Assembly (NCBI GenBank): GCA_037074765.1
Contig: JBAMDO010000054.1
Coordinates: 177,001-241,000, forward strand
Source of the DNA: Mansonella perstans
Taxonomy: Eukaryota; Nematoda; Chromadorea; Rhabditida; Onchocercidae
DNA length: 64,000 nt
Direction of reading: 5' to 3'
In this document: positions 26,481 to 39,757 of the stretch, one piece after another
How positions within the stretch are numbered: position 1 is the first letter of the stretch
Layout: each line of letters opens with the position of its first letter
Program-made: the position numbers and the translations under genes
The notes under the pieces: model-generated
Told to the model about the DNA's origin: nothing
What the model saw: the letters and a program-made list of their open reading frames with translations, nothing else
Databases searched by the model: none

Positions 26481-27154
26481 CCTCTGAGCATAATGTATCG
26501 AATTGATTTGATAATACGATTAATGCAACTTAAAATTAGACAACCTTCATTTTCATTGTATTATTAATTGGATAGGAGGAATTTAATACACTAAATAATG
26601 TTTAATTTTAAAATAACGATGAAAAAAAATGCAAATACTGAAATGAACATAATTCTGGATAAAAATATAAAATTAACAGAAATTGGGGAAGAGTAACAGG
26701 TGATCATGTTTGAAAACTATAAGCTGCTCTTTGAGCTTTGAAAATAAAAAAGAAATTTCAAAATATTGACAAAATGGAGATGGAATATAAAAGGAAACAT
26801 GTGATAATCTATAATTCTAGAATATTAGAATTTTTTTTTTCTTTTTTTTTATTTTTTATAAAAAAAATATATCCATTAAAAATTATTCACTAAATGTTTC
26901 CATTGTCCATTTCAATGCATATCATTTTAACGTTCAATTTATGATAGCGAATATTTGGAAAGTATTGAATGATTCAAAGACTATTTTTTAAGATAACGAT
27001 GATGATAACGCCCAGTTACGGGTCATTTCACAAATATAATTTTTCGCAGCAATAACATCACTTCCCCTTTTAACATCCAACTATAAATTGCTGCGAGAGG
27101 TAGCTCATAATGATTGAATCTAAATATTGCATTACTGAAGCATCTATATTTCTA

Positions 27155-27566
27155 GGCTTCAATTTATCACATACTGGCAATTTTATGTTGCATAAGAATA
27201 AATGAATCAGCCAAATACGGGTTTAAACTATATTTCCAGGCTTCAATTTATCACATACTGGCAATTTTATGTTGCATAAGAATAAATGAATCAGCCAAAT
27301 ACAGGTTTAAACTATATTTCCAGGCTTCAATTTATCACATACTGGCAATTTTATGTTGCATAAGAATAAATGAATCAGCAAAATACAGGTTTAAACTATA
27401 TTTCCAGGCTTCAATTTATCACATACTGGCAATTTTATGTTGCATAAGAATAAATGAATCAGCAAAATACAGGTTTAAACTATATTTCCAGGCTTCAATT
27501 TATCACATACTGGCAATTTTATGTTGCATAAGAATAAATGAATCAGCCAAATACAGGTTTAAACTA
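27155..27566. repeat. 84-bp minisatellite, about five copies
   Basis: Copies start at 27155, 27239, 27323, 27407 and 27491, each beginning GGCTTCAATTTATCACATAC; the last breaks off near 27566. Copies are nearly identical: they differ at AGCCAAA versus AGCAAAA and at ACGGG versus ACAGG, plus a mismatch at the start of the first copy. The unit is a multiple of 3 but every frame has stops, so it is not coding. It lies midway between the divergently transcribed SLC16 and PERK genes. Confidence 0.96.
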
Positions 27567-29671
27567 AAGTTCAAAATGAGCAGATTACCTCTTATCCATC
27601 TCCCGTTGGCGGGATTTCTTTCTTTTTCATAAGCACAACAAATTATTCACTTCAACAAATGCAGTACAAATATCATGATAGGTTTCTAATGACTTTCCTG
27701 TAGACTTTTATCAATGAAAGGGCTTGTGGTATTTCTTACAACATAAGGATATTAACATCTCCAATAATAATTCATTGAAATTCTTGCTTATAAGTTTAAA
27801 AATTTCTGAAATGAAAAAAGAAAAAGTGGAATTTAAGATAGTCAGGCAAAATGAAAATGAGGGAATGAGAAAGGAGCGGAATATGACGAAGGAAGAACCA
27901 ACAGAGAGAGAGAAATGAGGTTTTAAAAAACAAATTATCTGACCAGTTAAAACTTAAAACGAGATTACAGTTGGCATATGGGTATAATTTTTTTTCTGAT
28001 TTCGGAACTTTTTTTTTTAGATGAAATAAATGTAGTAGGATAAAAGAGAGGAAAAAGATAGGAAATATTCCATAGCTGTTATTTTCCTCATATTCATTGA
28101 CTTATTTTATTCTTGCGAATAACGTATTCCTCAAAATCTCGAAAATCTCAATTAGATGCTTTCCCGAAAAAATGATCAAGATTGAGAACAAGTGTCTTAA
28201 CTTATTCCTACTTACCCATAACAATTTTTAATCTTAGAACAAACAGATCAAATCTTTAATTAGTATTTTGACTCAATTAAATTTTTACTTTCTCTACTAC
28301 GATAGAAAGTAAACCACTGTGTAAATGCGAAATGAGAAATAATTTCTAAAAACGCTATATTATTCTTCATCAAAAGATAACTTCATGTAGAAATTACGTG
28401 TAAAATGCTAGTAAACAAATTAATGTAATCGTAGATATTATCATAGTTAATTCATGGCAAATTTGTACAATTTCCAAAATTTCTTCTTCTCCTTCTATTT
28501 TTGATTATTAATTTTAACAATTAATCGACGGTTGTGAAATTGTATTAACTTAGCAATTAGCTTAGCAAATTTAATTAGCTCCAATTTTTTCCTTTGTACT
28601 GTAATAATCCTTTGAAATTGCTTTCAAATTTTAAAATTTAGTCAATTATTTATACCGAACTCTTTCTGTGAGAAAATATAATTGTAAGCACGACAATTAA
28701 TGAAACTGATGTGAAACAAATTGTTAAGCCAAACTAAAGTTTGAAATTTTAAACTGACATATTCATAATCGACCACACCTGCACTAAATCTTCGCTATAA
28801 CAGATTTTCATTCCATTCCTTTCAGTGGTGGTTTCTACGCAAAGAGCATTCAACATCATTCAAAAATTTTTTCCTTGTCCTTTCGCCATGACGAATATTT
28901 ACAGTGTATTCACACCGAATGCCTCGGATATCCCGGAATGCATCAATCTATTTCTAGCTTTCCATCTTTGATTTACCGGGTCCCATTTCTTGTTTTTGCT
29001 CGAGATAGTTCAAAGTAACAGCTCTCGCACTTGTTACCATTATTTCGGATAAGCCCATTGTCACGTATTCTTCCAATTTTTTGTATCAACCTTGTAAAAT
29101 CCGAGACCGAGACTAACCGTGAATTATTCTTCGTCCGCAGTGTACAAGTACTTTTTTCAAACGTGTACAAATGTCTTATGTTACATGAGATTTGAAAATG
29201 GATTGTTCAGAGAACAAGAAATTGCTTAGAGAAGATTACGTGGAAGTTTTCCTACGATTGTACACAATTTTGCATTCATTAATTGTGATTTTTGTTGCAA
29301 AAATTTTCCACACTTTATTTTAAACGAGCGCTTTACGACTAATATACATGGTTCCTTAAATGCAATCACTAAAAGCTTAACGAGATTTGTCGTATTGCTT
29401 AGGACAGACAATCATTTGACCTTTGCTTGCTCGCTAGTGGAATGCAACTATTCCATTGATTTGTAGAATAAGGTTCGTATTGATATCGTTTAAAGGAAAT
29501 GAATTTGGTATCAATTTAAGGGTAGTTGAAAAGTCTTTCAAAAATATTTCTGGAAATTCTTTCGAACTTCGTAACAATGGTGCGTAATCAGCGCGCTATA
29601 ATCTTCGATTCCGGAACTTTTTTTAAAAACTATGTATCGGTGATATTCTGATAAAGTAAAATCGAATAGTA
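27567..29671. other. Upstream region of the PERK gene
   Basis: No recognisable gene. Two minus-strand frames of 61 and 65 codons (29226-29411 and 28973-29170) are slightly protein-like but lack a supported splice join or domain. The PERK promoter presumably lies at the 3' end of this stretch. Confidence 0.35.
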
Positions 29672-32600
29672 ATGCGAAGAACGATTGTTTCATTCGTGAT
29701 TGGAACATTGGTTGTGCTTTTTGCAATCTTTTATCATTTCTCTTCGGCTCACAATGATAAGGTGACATTTTTTGTTGAAAATGAATTGAAAGAAATAGAA
29801 GAAATCTGTTTGAATCTTTTTCTTGTTAATTTTTCAATCACAATACAGCATATAGAATATGTTCTATAATTAAATTTAAGCAGTGTAGATTGTCATACAG
29901 TGTAGATTAATATAGCGTATAGAAGAATGTTCTATAATAGAAATAACATGTAGTTGTACAGTTCTGTTTATAATGACAATCATTTAATTCTTACTATGTA
30001 GAGCAGGTACAAAAGAAATTTGACAATATAGCGGGTTTTTATTCAAATTTTATTCAAATAATTTATTCAAAATTTTTATTCAAATTGTTCCAGTTATCAT
30101 CGAAGCACACTTCTGTGGAATGTCGTATCACCGATAGCGCTAAATTCTTCAATAAACATTATCTTTTAGTAAGAGTTTTTACTATGATTTTCAAATTTCT
30201 TTGACAAAACCAAAGAAATATTATTGAAGTTTTTGAATAAATTTGTTTGAACTCAAATGTCTTATCTTCTAGATAAGTGATATTATTGAAATTCTCGAAT
30301 AAATTTATTTAAATTAAAATGTCATCTTCTTTCAGGCAAGTACAATAAATGGCGAAGTAACGGCAATGGATATCGAAAAAAATGGTGAAGTAGTGTGGAT
30401 AGTGGATGCTGATAAAGTGCCACTGTTGTCGAGTTCACTTAATCAACAAGAAGTAATATTATAATAATAACATTAGTTTCTTTTTTGGATGAAAATAACT
30501 TTGCTCATTTGATTTTTCTGTTTTATCAGTTAAATACATCGCCTTATAGTACTCGTCGGATAAGGCTTGAACTGTTCTTCCAAAATAAATTAACAATGTC
30601 GAACATATATTTTTAAAATGTGTAATAAAAAATACATTGTGAGAGCTTTTTTTTTTTCAAAGTTGGTCAGTGATTTCATTTTATCCAGACTTGTTCAGTA
30701 CGTTTAATACAGAACTAAAAAGCTTAATATGTTGACTAATGTTGCTTTCTTTCATTTTTTGATGTGAACGTAACTTTTCTTAGCTGTATTTTTACTAGTA
30801 TTTTTGTATATATTTCAAATGTTGTAGTTAGTGGCCGATAATTTTCCATACATGTTGGTGCCATCGCTTGACGGTTCGTTATACATGTTCAATGTGAGAA
30901 GTAGTTCGTTGAATCTAATCCCTTTGAGTACCAATGCGCGAATAAGAATTGGGAATGATGAGATTGCTGGCGGGACATTTGTAACATCTACTGGGATCGA
31001 TCCTCTTACTGGCAAGGTATTTCATTCTGAAGTTATGATTTGAAATGTTTGTATCTCACAATATATAGCGTATTAAACGGAATCTGAATTTACGTTATTT
31101 GTCACTATTCTGATAAATTATATGCATGTAATTTTTGAGATGCGGTATCGATGTACAGCAGGGAAATGCACGCAGTACGAAGCCAAAACCAACGACTCAT
31201 CAATTTTTACTCTCATCATGCGGAGAAATACGCAAATTGCTCGAGCTGCTGATCCTGTTACTGGAGCAGAGAAGTACAACAACTGTCCGCTCTATTCCTT
31301 AGTTGAAGAATTCCCAAAAGCTATAACTTAATACAAATTAATTTTAGATGGAATTTATCGGTCGGTGAATATGACATTAGCCTGGTTTCATCAGATGATT
31401 CACTTCGGTCTGAACAAGCTATCGAACCTGTTCATATCCGTTTTCTGTTGGAACCTCCGAGTGGTATTGTTTCAGCAGTTGATAAATGTGGAAATTTGAA
31501 GTGGAAAAAACGACTATCAAGTCCAATAGTTGGAGCTTGGCAGTTATCTCATGGCAGAATTTCCGAGGTTATTGCCATATATATTCTTTTATTATTTTTG
31601 TCGGTTGTATTGGTCGTCGTTTGTAACTGCAAATTTTTGTTGGTAAAATATTAAACGGAACTTTTTTCACGTAAGGGCCTCAAGTAATTCGAAGCAGTAA
31701 AGTCTTATATGTTTGTTTACAAAATATCTTCTGTTAGCATTGCTTAGATTTCTTTTCCCTTTTTTTCAGATATCATTATTTTCTTCTGAAACTATAGGCG
31801 CATTAAGTGATTTTGCTGGAAGTGTTCATCCTTTTATCACTAAATATGAAGCACCATTCTATTTCGGTAAATCTTTGGATTGAAATTAGATTTTTGAGAT
31901 TGTTCCCTTATCTGTAGTTGTGGTTATGCATGATTAAGAATATTGAAACTGAGTCTTATATTTGATTTTTGACTATGTGATGGTGTAAATTGCACGGTGT
32001 TGAAACTTTCCTTTGCTTATGTGATTTTATAAATACTTTTATATTGCTTATAGAGACATTTATTTTGCTCATAAGAAATTCATTTGATCCAGTTATTCAG
32101 CGCTGAAACTGCTTTTTGTTTCTGTGCGCATTCATTTAATTTTGATGATTTTAGGAACAGTCAATTCAGAACCATATATTGTTCCTTCGGAGTTTATGCG
32201 GGAAGAATCGCGTCGTGCATCTGGAAATATGCAAATTCAGTATCATCCGCAAACATCAGACTCATTTTATTACTCGAGGGTACCATTTTTGGAAGATCTG
32301 AAAGTTGGTGAGTTTGACGTGAAAGTGCGACTGTAATTCGCTTCACTTCCTTAATTTATGTTATTTACTGCAGTAGAAATGGATAGTTCATAGGATTAGT
32401 TGCAGGTGATTTGATACGACGATCGTATCGAACAAGTAGAAGTGCAGTTGAAGCTAATCGAATAAACAGTGCGCGAGATTCACTAGTCTCGAAATCATTA
32501 ACATGTAATGTGTATGACGCAATTACTATTGCTGGAAGCAAAAAGCTTGAGGGAAACAATGAATCGAAAGGTCAGTTCCAAGAAATAAGTGGATTAATAA

Positions 32601-35600
32601 ACGTTATATTTTATTGTTATTGTGAAGATCAGTATTCAGTCCCATCTTTTTTAGTCTATAATGTTTTGCATATTTGTTTGTTTGCTGCGTGTTTGTTCTT
32701 ACTCATGTATCTTAGATATTTACCTTGTGTCCATTCTTGAATTACATTTTTACGAGTGTTTTATGAAGATATTCTTAGGTGAGTATGGCTGGTACATATT
32801 CAGACCGCTCCTCAAACCATGCCAGTCAAGCAACCCTTTTCGAGAAGGAAATCAAAGGAAGCAGGAAAGTTCATATAACTACATCTGCAGACAAAAAAAT
32901 GTTTTGGAAGGATTGAAACAGATTGCACATGAACCGGTCTCAGGATGGTGGTAAGGAAATGTTATTGTTATAGATTGCATCTTTCGTGTTTTTGTTCAAA
33001 TCATAATTTTAGAAAAGTCAACAGAATTTGAATAAAAGTATACTGTTGCATTTTAGGTGGTTGCTATGTGTGACATTCTTTTTAGGTTTTATTCCATCTA
33101 ATAATAGATATTTCAGGAAAATCGTTGCACTTCTTTTGTCTATAATTGCAAGTTCATTTGCTCTTATTATATTTTATTGGCAACATATTTGGCATCCGAA
33201 ATTATTTATTTTACTACATGATTTTAAGAAGAGATATCACACTTACTCGAATATTTCGATTCCGGTTCGTTTTCTGTTCAGGAAAATTATATTTGATATC
33301 TCTTTGGAAACTGATTGATGTGCATTCTATTTTAATTACGATTTCATATGATTAAAATTTAGAAATTAAAATTTTCATAGAAGTTTTGGACTTTTTAGTA
33401 AAGGGAAGTTTGAGTTAAGTCATTTCAAAAAGTGGAACTTGTTCAAATAAGTATTGTAAGTTGAAATCGTGAAACATTTTTTAAGGCAATTGAATGAGTA
33501 CCTGAGCAACATTTTTGGATATTAATATTTTATGAAATGAAGTATGATATAGACGTAAAGATTGGATTTATTGTTAGGTACAGTTATCTTAATGTATAAA
33601 TTCGCAAAGAATCTTCATCTTCATGTATAGTGGTTGCTATATTCATAATGTTTGGAAAGACTGGTTACGTTATGAAAATTATGAATGTACTCATAAATAT
33701 TTATTAAAACAGCTTTAAAATATGAAATCAAAATATTAGTTGCTACGCACAGTTTCTAGTCGTCGCAGAAAATAAACTGTTCAAATGTGGGCGAGATATC
33801 TGTTGGTACTCGGACGAATCGAAAAAAAAGCGCAGCAGTTTCTCAGCAGTCCACGCAAGAGTTGTTTTCATCGAAGTAGGCATTGTTTAGCTTATTCATT
33901 AAGATCTATAAGTTAGCAGTTCTTGTTGACGATCATTGGAAATAGAATTCATATGTGTTAAATTTGGAAATTAAGATTATGAAGTTCTTTTTACACTTTC
34001 CATGGAGCAGTTGCAGCTACTGTTTAATATACTCAATAAGAAAAATTGAGAAATTTAAAGAAAATGTGCGGAAGGATTAATGTTGTTGAAGTAATGGTCG
34101 TTTTTATATACTCATAGTTGTTTCTGTGATTTTGAGATTTCATTATAATAGAGGTTATTCAGATTTCTCGAAGATTTTGTGCCTGAAAAATGGCTTGGAC
34201 GTGGTGGTTATGGAGTTGTTTTCAAGTGTCGCAATCGATTGGATGACCGAAGCTATGCTGTTAAACGAATCGCAGTTAGCAATGCGTATGTTTCTCATTA
34301 CTATTCACAACAAACTGTTTTAATAAAATGAATACTGATCGTTGTTACAGAACCGAGGAGGCTTTAACTTGTCAAGTGAGCAATATCTGACAAAATCAAG
34401 TTGTGTTTAACGTCTAATATGCATTGATTCACTAGGGTACACCGCTCTTGAATTTTCGTCGTCTTAGTAGCAGGCTACATAAGTATTATAAATTGACATA
34501 ACATCACCCCGTCCCATACATTTTCCAGTGTCGAGACATGTTTTTTTTTATATTGGTACCAGTTTTCGTTTAATTATGTTTCTAAAACTGTTTGAAATTC
34601 CAGTATTGTATTTTATGATCGAATAATTTAGAACTGCTGCAATTGAACATGTTAAACGAGAAGCGCGTGCAATGGCACGTCTGGACCATCCAGGCATAAT
34701 TCGTTATTTCCACACTTGGATGGAAAAACCTCCCTCCGGTTGGCAGCAAGCAAAAGATAAAGAAATTCTTCTGGACATGTGCGTTTTCCAAATCTTGAAA
34801 TTTGCTTTTTTTTTGTTCATGTTTTGTTATTACAAATTATATTTTCAGTTGCTGTCTTGGGGATTCAGAAAGCAAATCCGTAATGCAAACACCGAAAAGT
34901 GAACAGGATATAATCGAGTTAGGGAATCTTACAGCTAAAGTATGTTGTTTCTTGAATTCACAAAATTAAAAAAAAAAGATTTATAGACTTTGCTTAAAAC
35001 ATACTAATGAAACACATTTGTGGGAAAATGATAATGATACAGTCTTTTAAATGTAATTTGAATGATTTAGGATGCATCATTTAGCGAGGAACTGTTACAT
35101 GAACTGAATTTAAATATGCCAACGAATGAAAACTGTATTATCGTAAATGATGACAACACTGATCTTTCGTGGGTAGGTGATGATAATGGCAGTGAACTGA
35201 CAGCAGCAACACAGTCGGCTTCATCTTCTCTCGATAATGATAGTGAATCTATTGGGCATGGAATTACTGCTATAGCAAGTAGTTTTTTTTCTCCAGAAAA
35301 TGTTTAATGTAAACCTTTTTATTTATTTTTATATCTACACTTTTTTGGCACTGTCAGGTGTGATTCTCAATTTTTTCTGATGTTGCGGTTTAATGTTGTG
35401 TTCAAAAACTCAACAAACTTGAGTAAATCTCTATTGGTTTTATCTGCAGCTTGAACTTCTGTAATTTTTTTATGGGCAGGGTGCTACTATTTCTTCTATT
35501 ACTTCTGTTACTCCATAGATTTTATGTCAATACTGTGAATACCGATAACAGATTTATTCAGATATGTTGAGATTTTAGCAGTGTTTTCAGCAGGAAGTGA

Positions 35601-37123
35601 TGATTCAGCAGGCATAGTTTTTGCTCAGTGTGGAAACTCCTTGCACAGCACTGAAGAAATCGTAGAAAAAAAATTAAGAAACAGCGCATCAGTGGGTCCT
35701 CTTCAACCTCCTGCTGTTTTGGTCACAAGCACCTGTGATTTACAAAGTTGTAAGAACATCAAAGACTATGTCTACCTTTATATACAGATGGAGGTTATTT
35801 TTATTCTTTCATTGTGAGATTTTTATAAAGTATTATTTTGCAGCACTAACTACGTTAAAGTTCACTACATTTTAAACTACAATAGCAAATGGTTTACGTA
35901 ATTGGCGTTGACTAAAAAATAAAAATATTGAAATTAATCGTCTTCAGTTGTGTCAAGAGTTAACCCTGCACAGCTGGTTGCTAGCAAATGGCAGAGATGA
36001 AGATCGTGAAATAACTCGAATGCGCAAATGGCTTGCGGAATTGGTCTGTGCAATTGATTACATTCATAGCCAAGGCCTAATTCATAGAGATTTAAAGGTA
36101 GGTAATTTTTGAATACTCTCACCTTGTACAAGCTTTATAAAATTACTAAAATATTTTTATGTTGATTAGTGCGTGAGGGTAGTAAATGGCAGTAGTTTAG
36201 ATTATGTTCGTTCTTGCCGTTTACCACTCAACATACATCTCATATTGTAGCCTCAAAATATATTTTTTTCTGCTGATAACTATTTGAAAATTGGTGATCT
36301 TGGTCTTGTGACGAATTATATCAATGAAGAAATGACCGACTGCAAACAAGATGTCATGACAAATGTTTTTCATACGAGTCATGTTGGTACCCGTATATAT
36401 ATGAGCCCTGAACAGGTGATTCTCCTGATTTAAACAATTACATCTTTTTAGCTTTTTTTTGTTTTCCATCATGTTGATCTTTTTGTGATTGCACAATTAG
36501 ATAAATACGCTTGTATGTCTTGCTTGCAGTTGAAAGGCAAACCGTATAATGAAAAAGTTGATGTGTTTTCACTCGGACTTATTTTCGTTGAGCTCATTGT
36601 CCCTTGTACAACTGTTATGGAACGTAATAGCATCTTGTCCAGCTTGCAAAATGGCATAATACCGAAACGCGTGGATAATCTTTCATCTGAAGAGGTAATG
36701 GATGTTGCGGTTCTTAAACGTTGGTGTTTGCCAAACTTAAATTCAAGTCTTTCTAAAGGCATTATATTCGTTACTAACGTTTTCATCATTTTTTCTGAAA
36801 AGAACGATTTGTCTTTACCTCTAAAATCTTTTTAAAAAGCTGGAAATGACTTTTTTTTTCAATGCAGATTCTTCTAATACTTCTTTCATAAAATTGTTGT
36901 GAATACTTTTGACCTTTCAGAAATCTTGTGAGGACTTCTTTACATGCAGTGTAATGTAATATTCTTGTAATTCTAGAAAGATTTCGTCTCTTGGTTGACA
37001 CTTGTCGATCCTGAGCTTCGTCCATCTGCGCGTCAGTTAGCTGAATGTGACTACCTGCACAATGAAATGCATATGTTAGGCACTTCATATTTTCGTGAAC
37101 ATACTGCCTCAGGAGGTAATTAA
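29672..37123 (+). CDS. pek-1: PERK, eIF2-alpha kinase 3 (ER stress kinase)
   Basis: Twenty-one exons: 29672-29761, 30094-30168, 30336-30452, 30828-31016, 31140-31273, 31348-31567, 31770-31866, 32155-32307, 32406-32570, 32779-32950, 33057-33264, 33760-33875, 34163-34285, 34632-34778, 34849-34939, 35071-35278, 35579-35793, 35948-36097, 36251-36415, 36530-36694 and 36977-37123 (1,048 aa; phases close). A signal peptide (residues 1-26) leads into the ER-lumenal beta-propeller sensor (PSLDGSLYMF; EKWNLSVGEYDI). A TM helix follows at about 493-511, then the cytosolic kinase: glycine loop GRGGYG (591-596), lysine in YAVKRI (613), a long insert (about 665-840), HRDLK (886-890), DLG (906-908, DFG in most PERKs) and VGTRIYMSPEQ (935-945). 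PERK phosphorylates eIF2-alpha when unfolded protein accumulates. C. elegans pek-1 is of similar length. The acceptor of exon 5 (TTTTTGAG) is the least certain junction. Confidence 0.96.
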
Positions 37124-38872
37124 ATTTATTTGGAAGAATAATATAGATGCATTTGCCGGTCGATCAAAATGGATATAAATGGCACAAAATTTTTTCAAGT
37201 ATTCTTGAAGGATTCCTTCAGCGGAGGTCATATTTGGAGTGCAGCTGTGAGTTTGTATTCATATACTGATCGATGTTTTCATTTCGACGGCATTAGTGTG
37301 TTATATCTTGTGTTCACCTTTGTGAGTAATTATTTATGAGGTGATTTAAATTTCTGGCTTCGATGTCAGATAATGTTAGGCACGTATCTGGCATATGGAA
37401 CTTGTAGCTTCGTTCTACAGGTTGAAGCCTTCAGCAGTTGATTCTTTTGGACTAAATTCACAGCAGTGACTTTCAATGTTTTTGCTGTTCTTTGTGTCTT
37501 TCTTAGTACATTTTGTTGATTCATTTTCAGTACATTTTGTTTCTAGGAAAACTGTTTACCTAGAATTAAAACTTCCAGTTATTCTCTACGAATATTGGCT
37601 TACCAAAGCATATAAAAGATGGAATTAGACTTACGTATAGAACTACACTAAAATTTCCACGCATTTTTGTTTCATTTCATCATGTTTCTTTCCCCTTACC
37701 ACTCACGCTTTCAATCTTTTGAGTTAACCTTGTGTGGGACAGTGAAGATATCATTAGCATGATCCTAACTTCAATATTTTTGAACCAGATATAGTGCTTT
37801 TTCCGAGTATTTCTGATAACGTACTGCTATTGAAGATTCATCCAATTATGCTATTTATACAAGCTGTTCAAGGGATTGTACAAAATTTTTTGTCATATTT
37901 GTTACATTCTTCTCTTTTCTTATCTTTATAGGTTCGGGTCATTTATGTTTTTGACAAATCGGATTACTTAAAATGCCTTCTTTCGTGTTCATGATAGCAT
38001 GAATGCTCATTTAGTTTTTGTATCATTCAGTTTTCTTTCGGTTGTATATTACAGTAAATGAAAGAGATGAACTATGTGACTTTGTCTCGGCAATAATTTG
38101 GATAAGTATACAGGCCACCTATAAGTTAACTAAGTTAAATGATAATTGTGCATCAAATAATGACTTTCATTTAAATTAAATAATCTGCATAAAATGAACT
38201 GTTCGAGTTGCAGGTGCAAAATACGCTTTAGGTATGCTTGAATAGTGGACATTCATCCTTACATTACAAAAAAAAATTCTGCCACCTTAAGTGTCGAATG
38301 ATAGATGGACTTAAATTTAAATTATTTATTAGGCAGGTATCAATATAACATTCAGCAGCATTCAAAACACCCATACTTCAATATCATATTCTGGATCAGT
38401 TCTATTTATCGTTAATCAGAAATGGAAATACAAATTCTCGCATGTATCGTTCCTTCTCAGAGCATATATGCAACTTAATAATGCTAGAAGCGTAAAATGA
38501 AATAGCTTAAAATGTTATTATTACTAGGCATAGGCCGATGAACTAAAAGATCTAGTAGACTGGAATAGGGTTAAAAACAATCATCCAAAAAATGGAAAAA
38601 GCAAAGCAAGTATCATTCATATCGCCACCTACTACTTCTACTGCTGACACTGCTCCCATTGCTACGAGCAGTGCAGAAAAGTAGAATAGGGCAGAGCAAG
38701 GCCTTTTTTCTACCGCTAGCAGACGATGCTGCATTGATTGGTTGGTTCTACCGCGTTATGGGTCATCTTCAAATCAATCTCTCTTAGCATCATCATCATC
38801 ATCCATTCAGTTGAATCAGTGGAAAGCCTGTAGCTATGTATTCACTAATTTCTGCTGAAGGTGTTTCATAAT
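37124..38872. other. Non-coding region after PERK
   Basis: 3'-flanking and intergenic sequence. A 60-codon minus-strand frame at 38552-38734 has a signal-peptide-like start but no other support. Nothing else seen. Confidence 0.4.
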
Positions 38873-38992
38873 ACGCATACATATACACGTACATATATAT
38901 ATACCTGAATACATGCACACATACACACATACATCATACACGCATACTACACCGTACATCATGCATATACAGACCTATACACATACATGCTT
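38873..38992. repeat. Degenerate ACAT/CATA microsatellite
   Basis: Imperfect tetranucleotide repeats rich in ACATACAC and ATATAC, about 120 bases long, between PERK and the FAM193 gene. Likely length-variable. Confidence 0.85.
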
Positions 38993-39757
38993 TTAAACAT
39001 ATCTAAATATGCCCATGCATAAACGTAAAAATATAGATAGGCACATCAAATGTGCATAATGTATAGGTGTCCGGTGGTTTTTCCTATAGAATTTTGTTAA
39101 TTTTCTAACGAAGCTAAGATTTATCATAGTGTCGAATAAAAATGTGAATGCCACTTAGATGTTAATATCGGATCATACCGCTTAAATGGACTAAGTTCAG
39201 TCAACTTTATGAATGTGATTGGCATTTTATAGATATTCCTAATTAGATAGCTAATTTGGATAATCTTCCGTAAGTATACTACTTTAATGTGTGCATATAT
39301 CATATCACTCTTTGCTATATGTATTCCATAAAAATGCTATGGAAATGAACCTTTCTCTTCAGGAATATGAAAAATAAACATGGAAATTATCAATGATTTC
39401 GTTCATAAAAATAATATTTGATAATTTAATATTATCTAGCAATGCTAAATAAAATATATTGAATATCAAATAAAATACCTTATTAAGTTATTTACTATCT
39501 CAAAACTTAATCTTTCATTTTTATTTCTTAAAAACAAAAATCAATTTGATATAACTGCCATAGTTGATCGTTGTGATGAAGAGAATATCAGCAGTTTTCT
39601 ATTTCATAAGATATCACGTATGTATTGTATACTGATTCACGTAGTTTAAACGTAATAGTTCATTGAACTTTTAAGATATTTTAAGATATTAGAATACATT
39701 TTGCAGTTATTATTCAGCTTTGACGAGCGAAATATTAAGCGTAAATTTGCACGAAGC

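Noticed and set aside
28973..29411. Two protein-like minus-strand frames upstream of PERK
   Set aside because: Could not be joined by a supported intron and show no known motif; mentioned only within the intergenic entry.
38552..38734. 60-codon minus-strand frame with signal-peptide-like start
   Set aside because: No neighbouring exon, splice site or conserved feature. Hydrophobic short frames arise easily in this composition.
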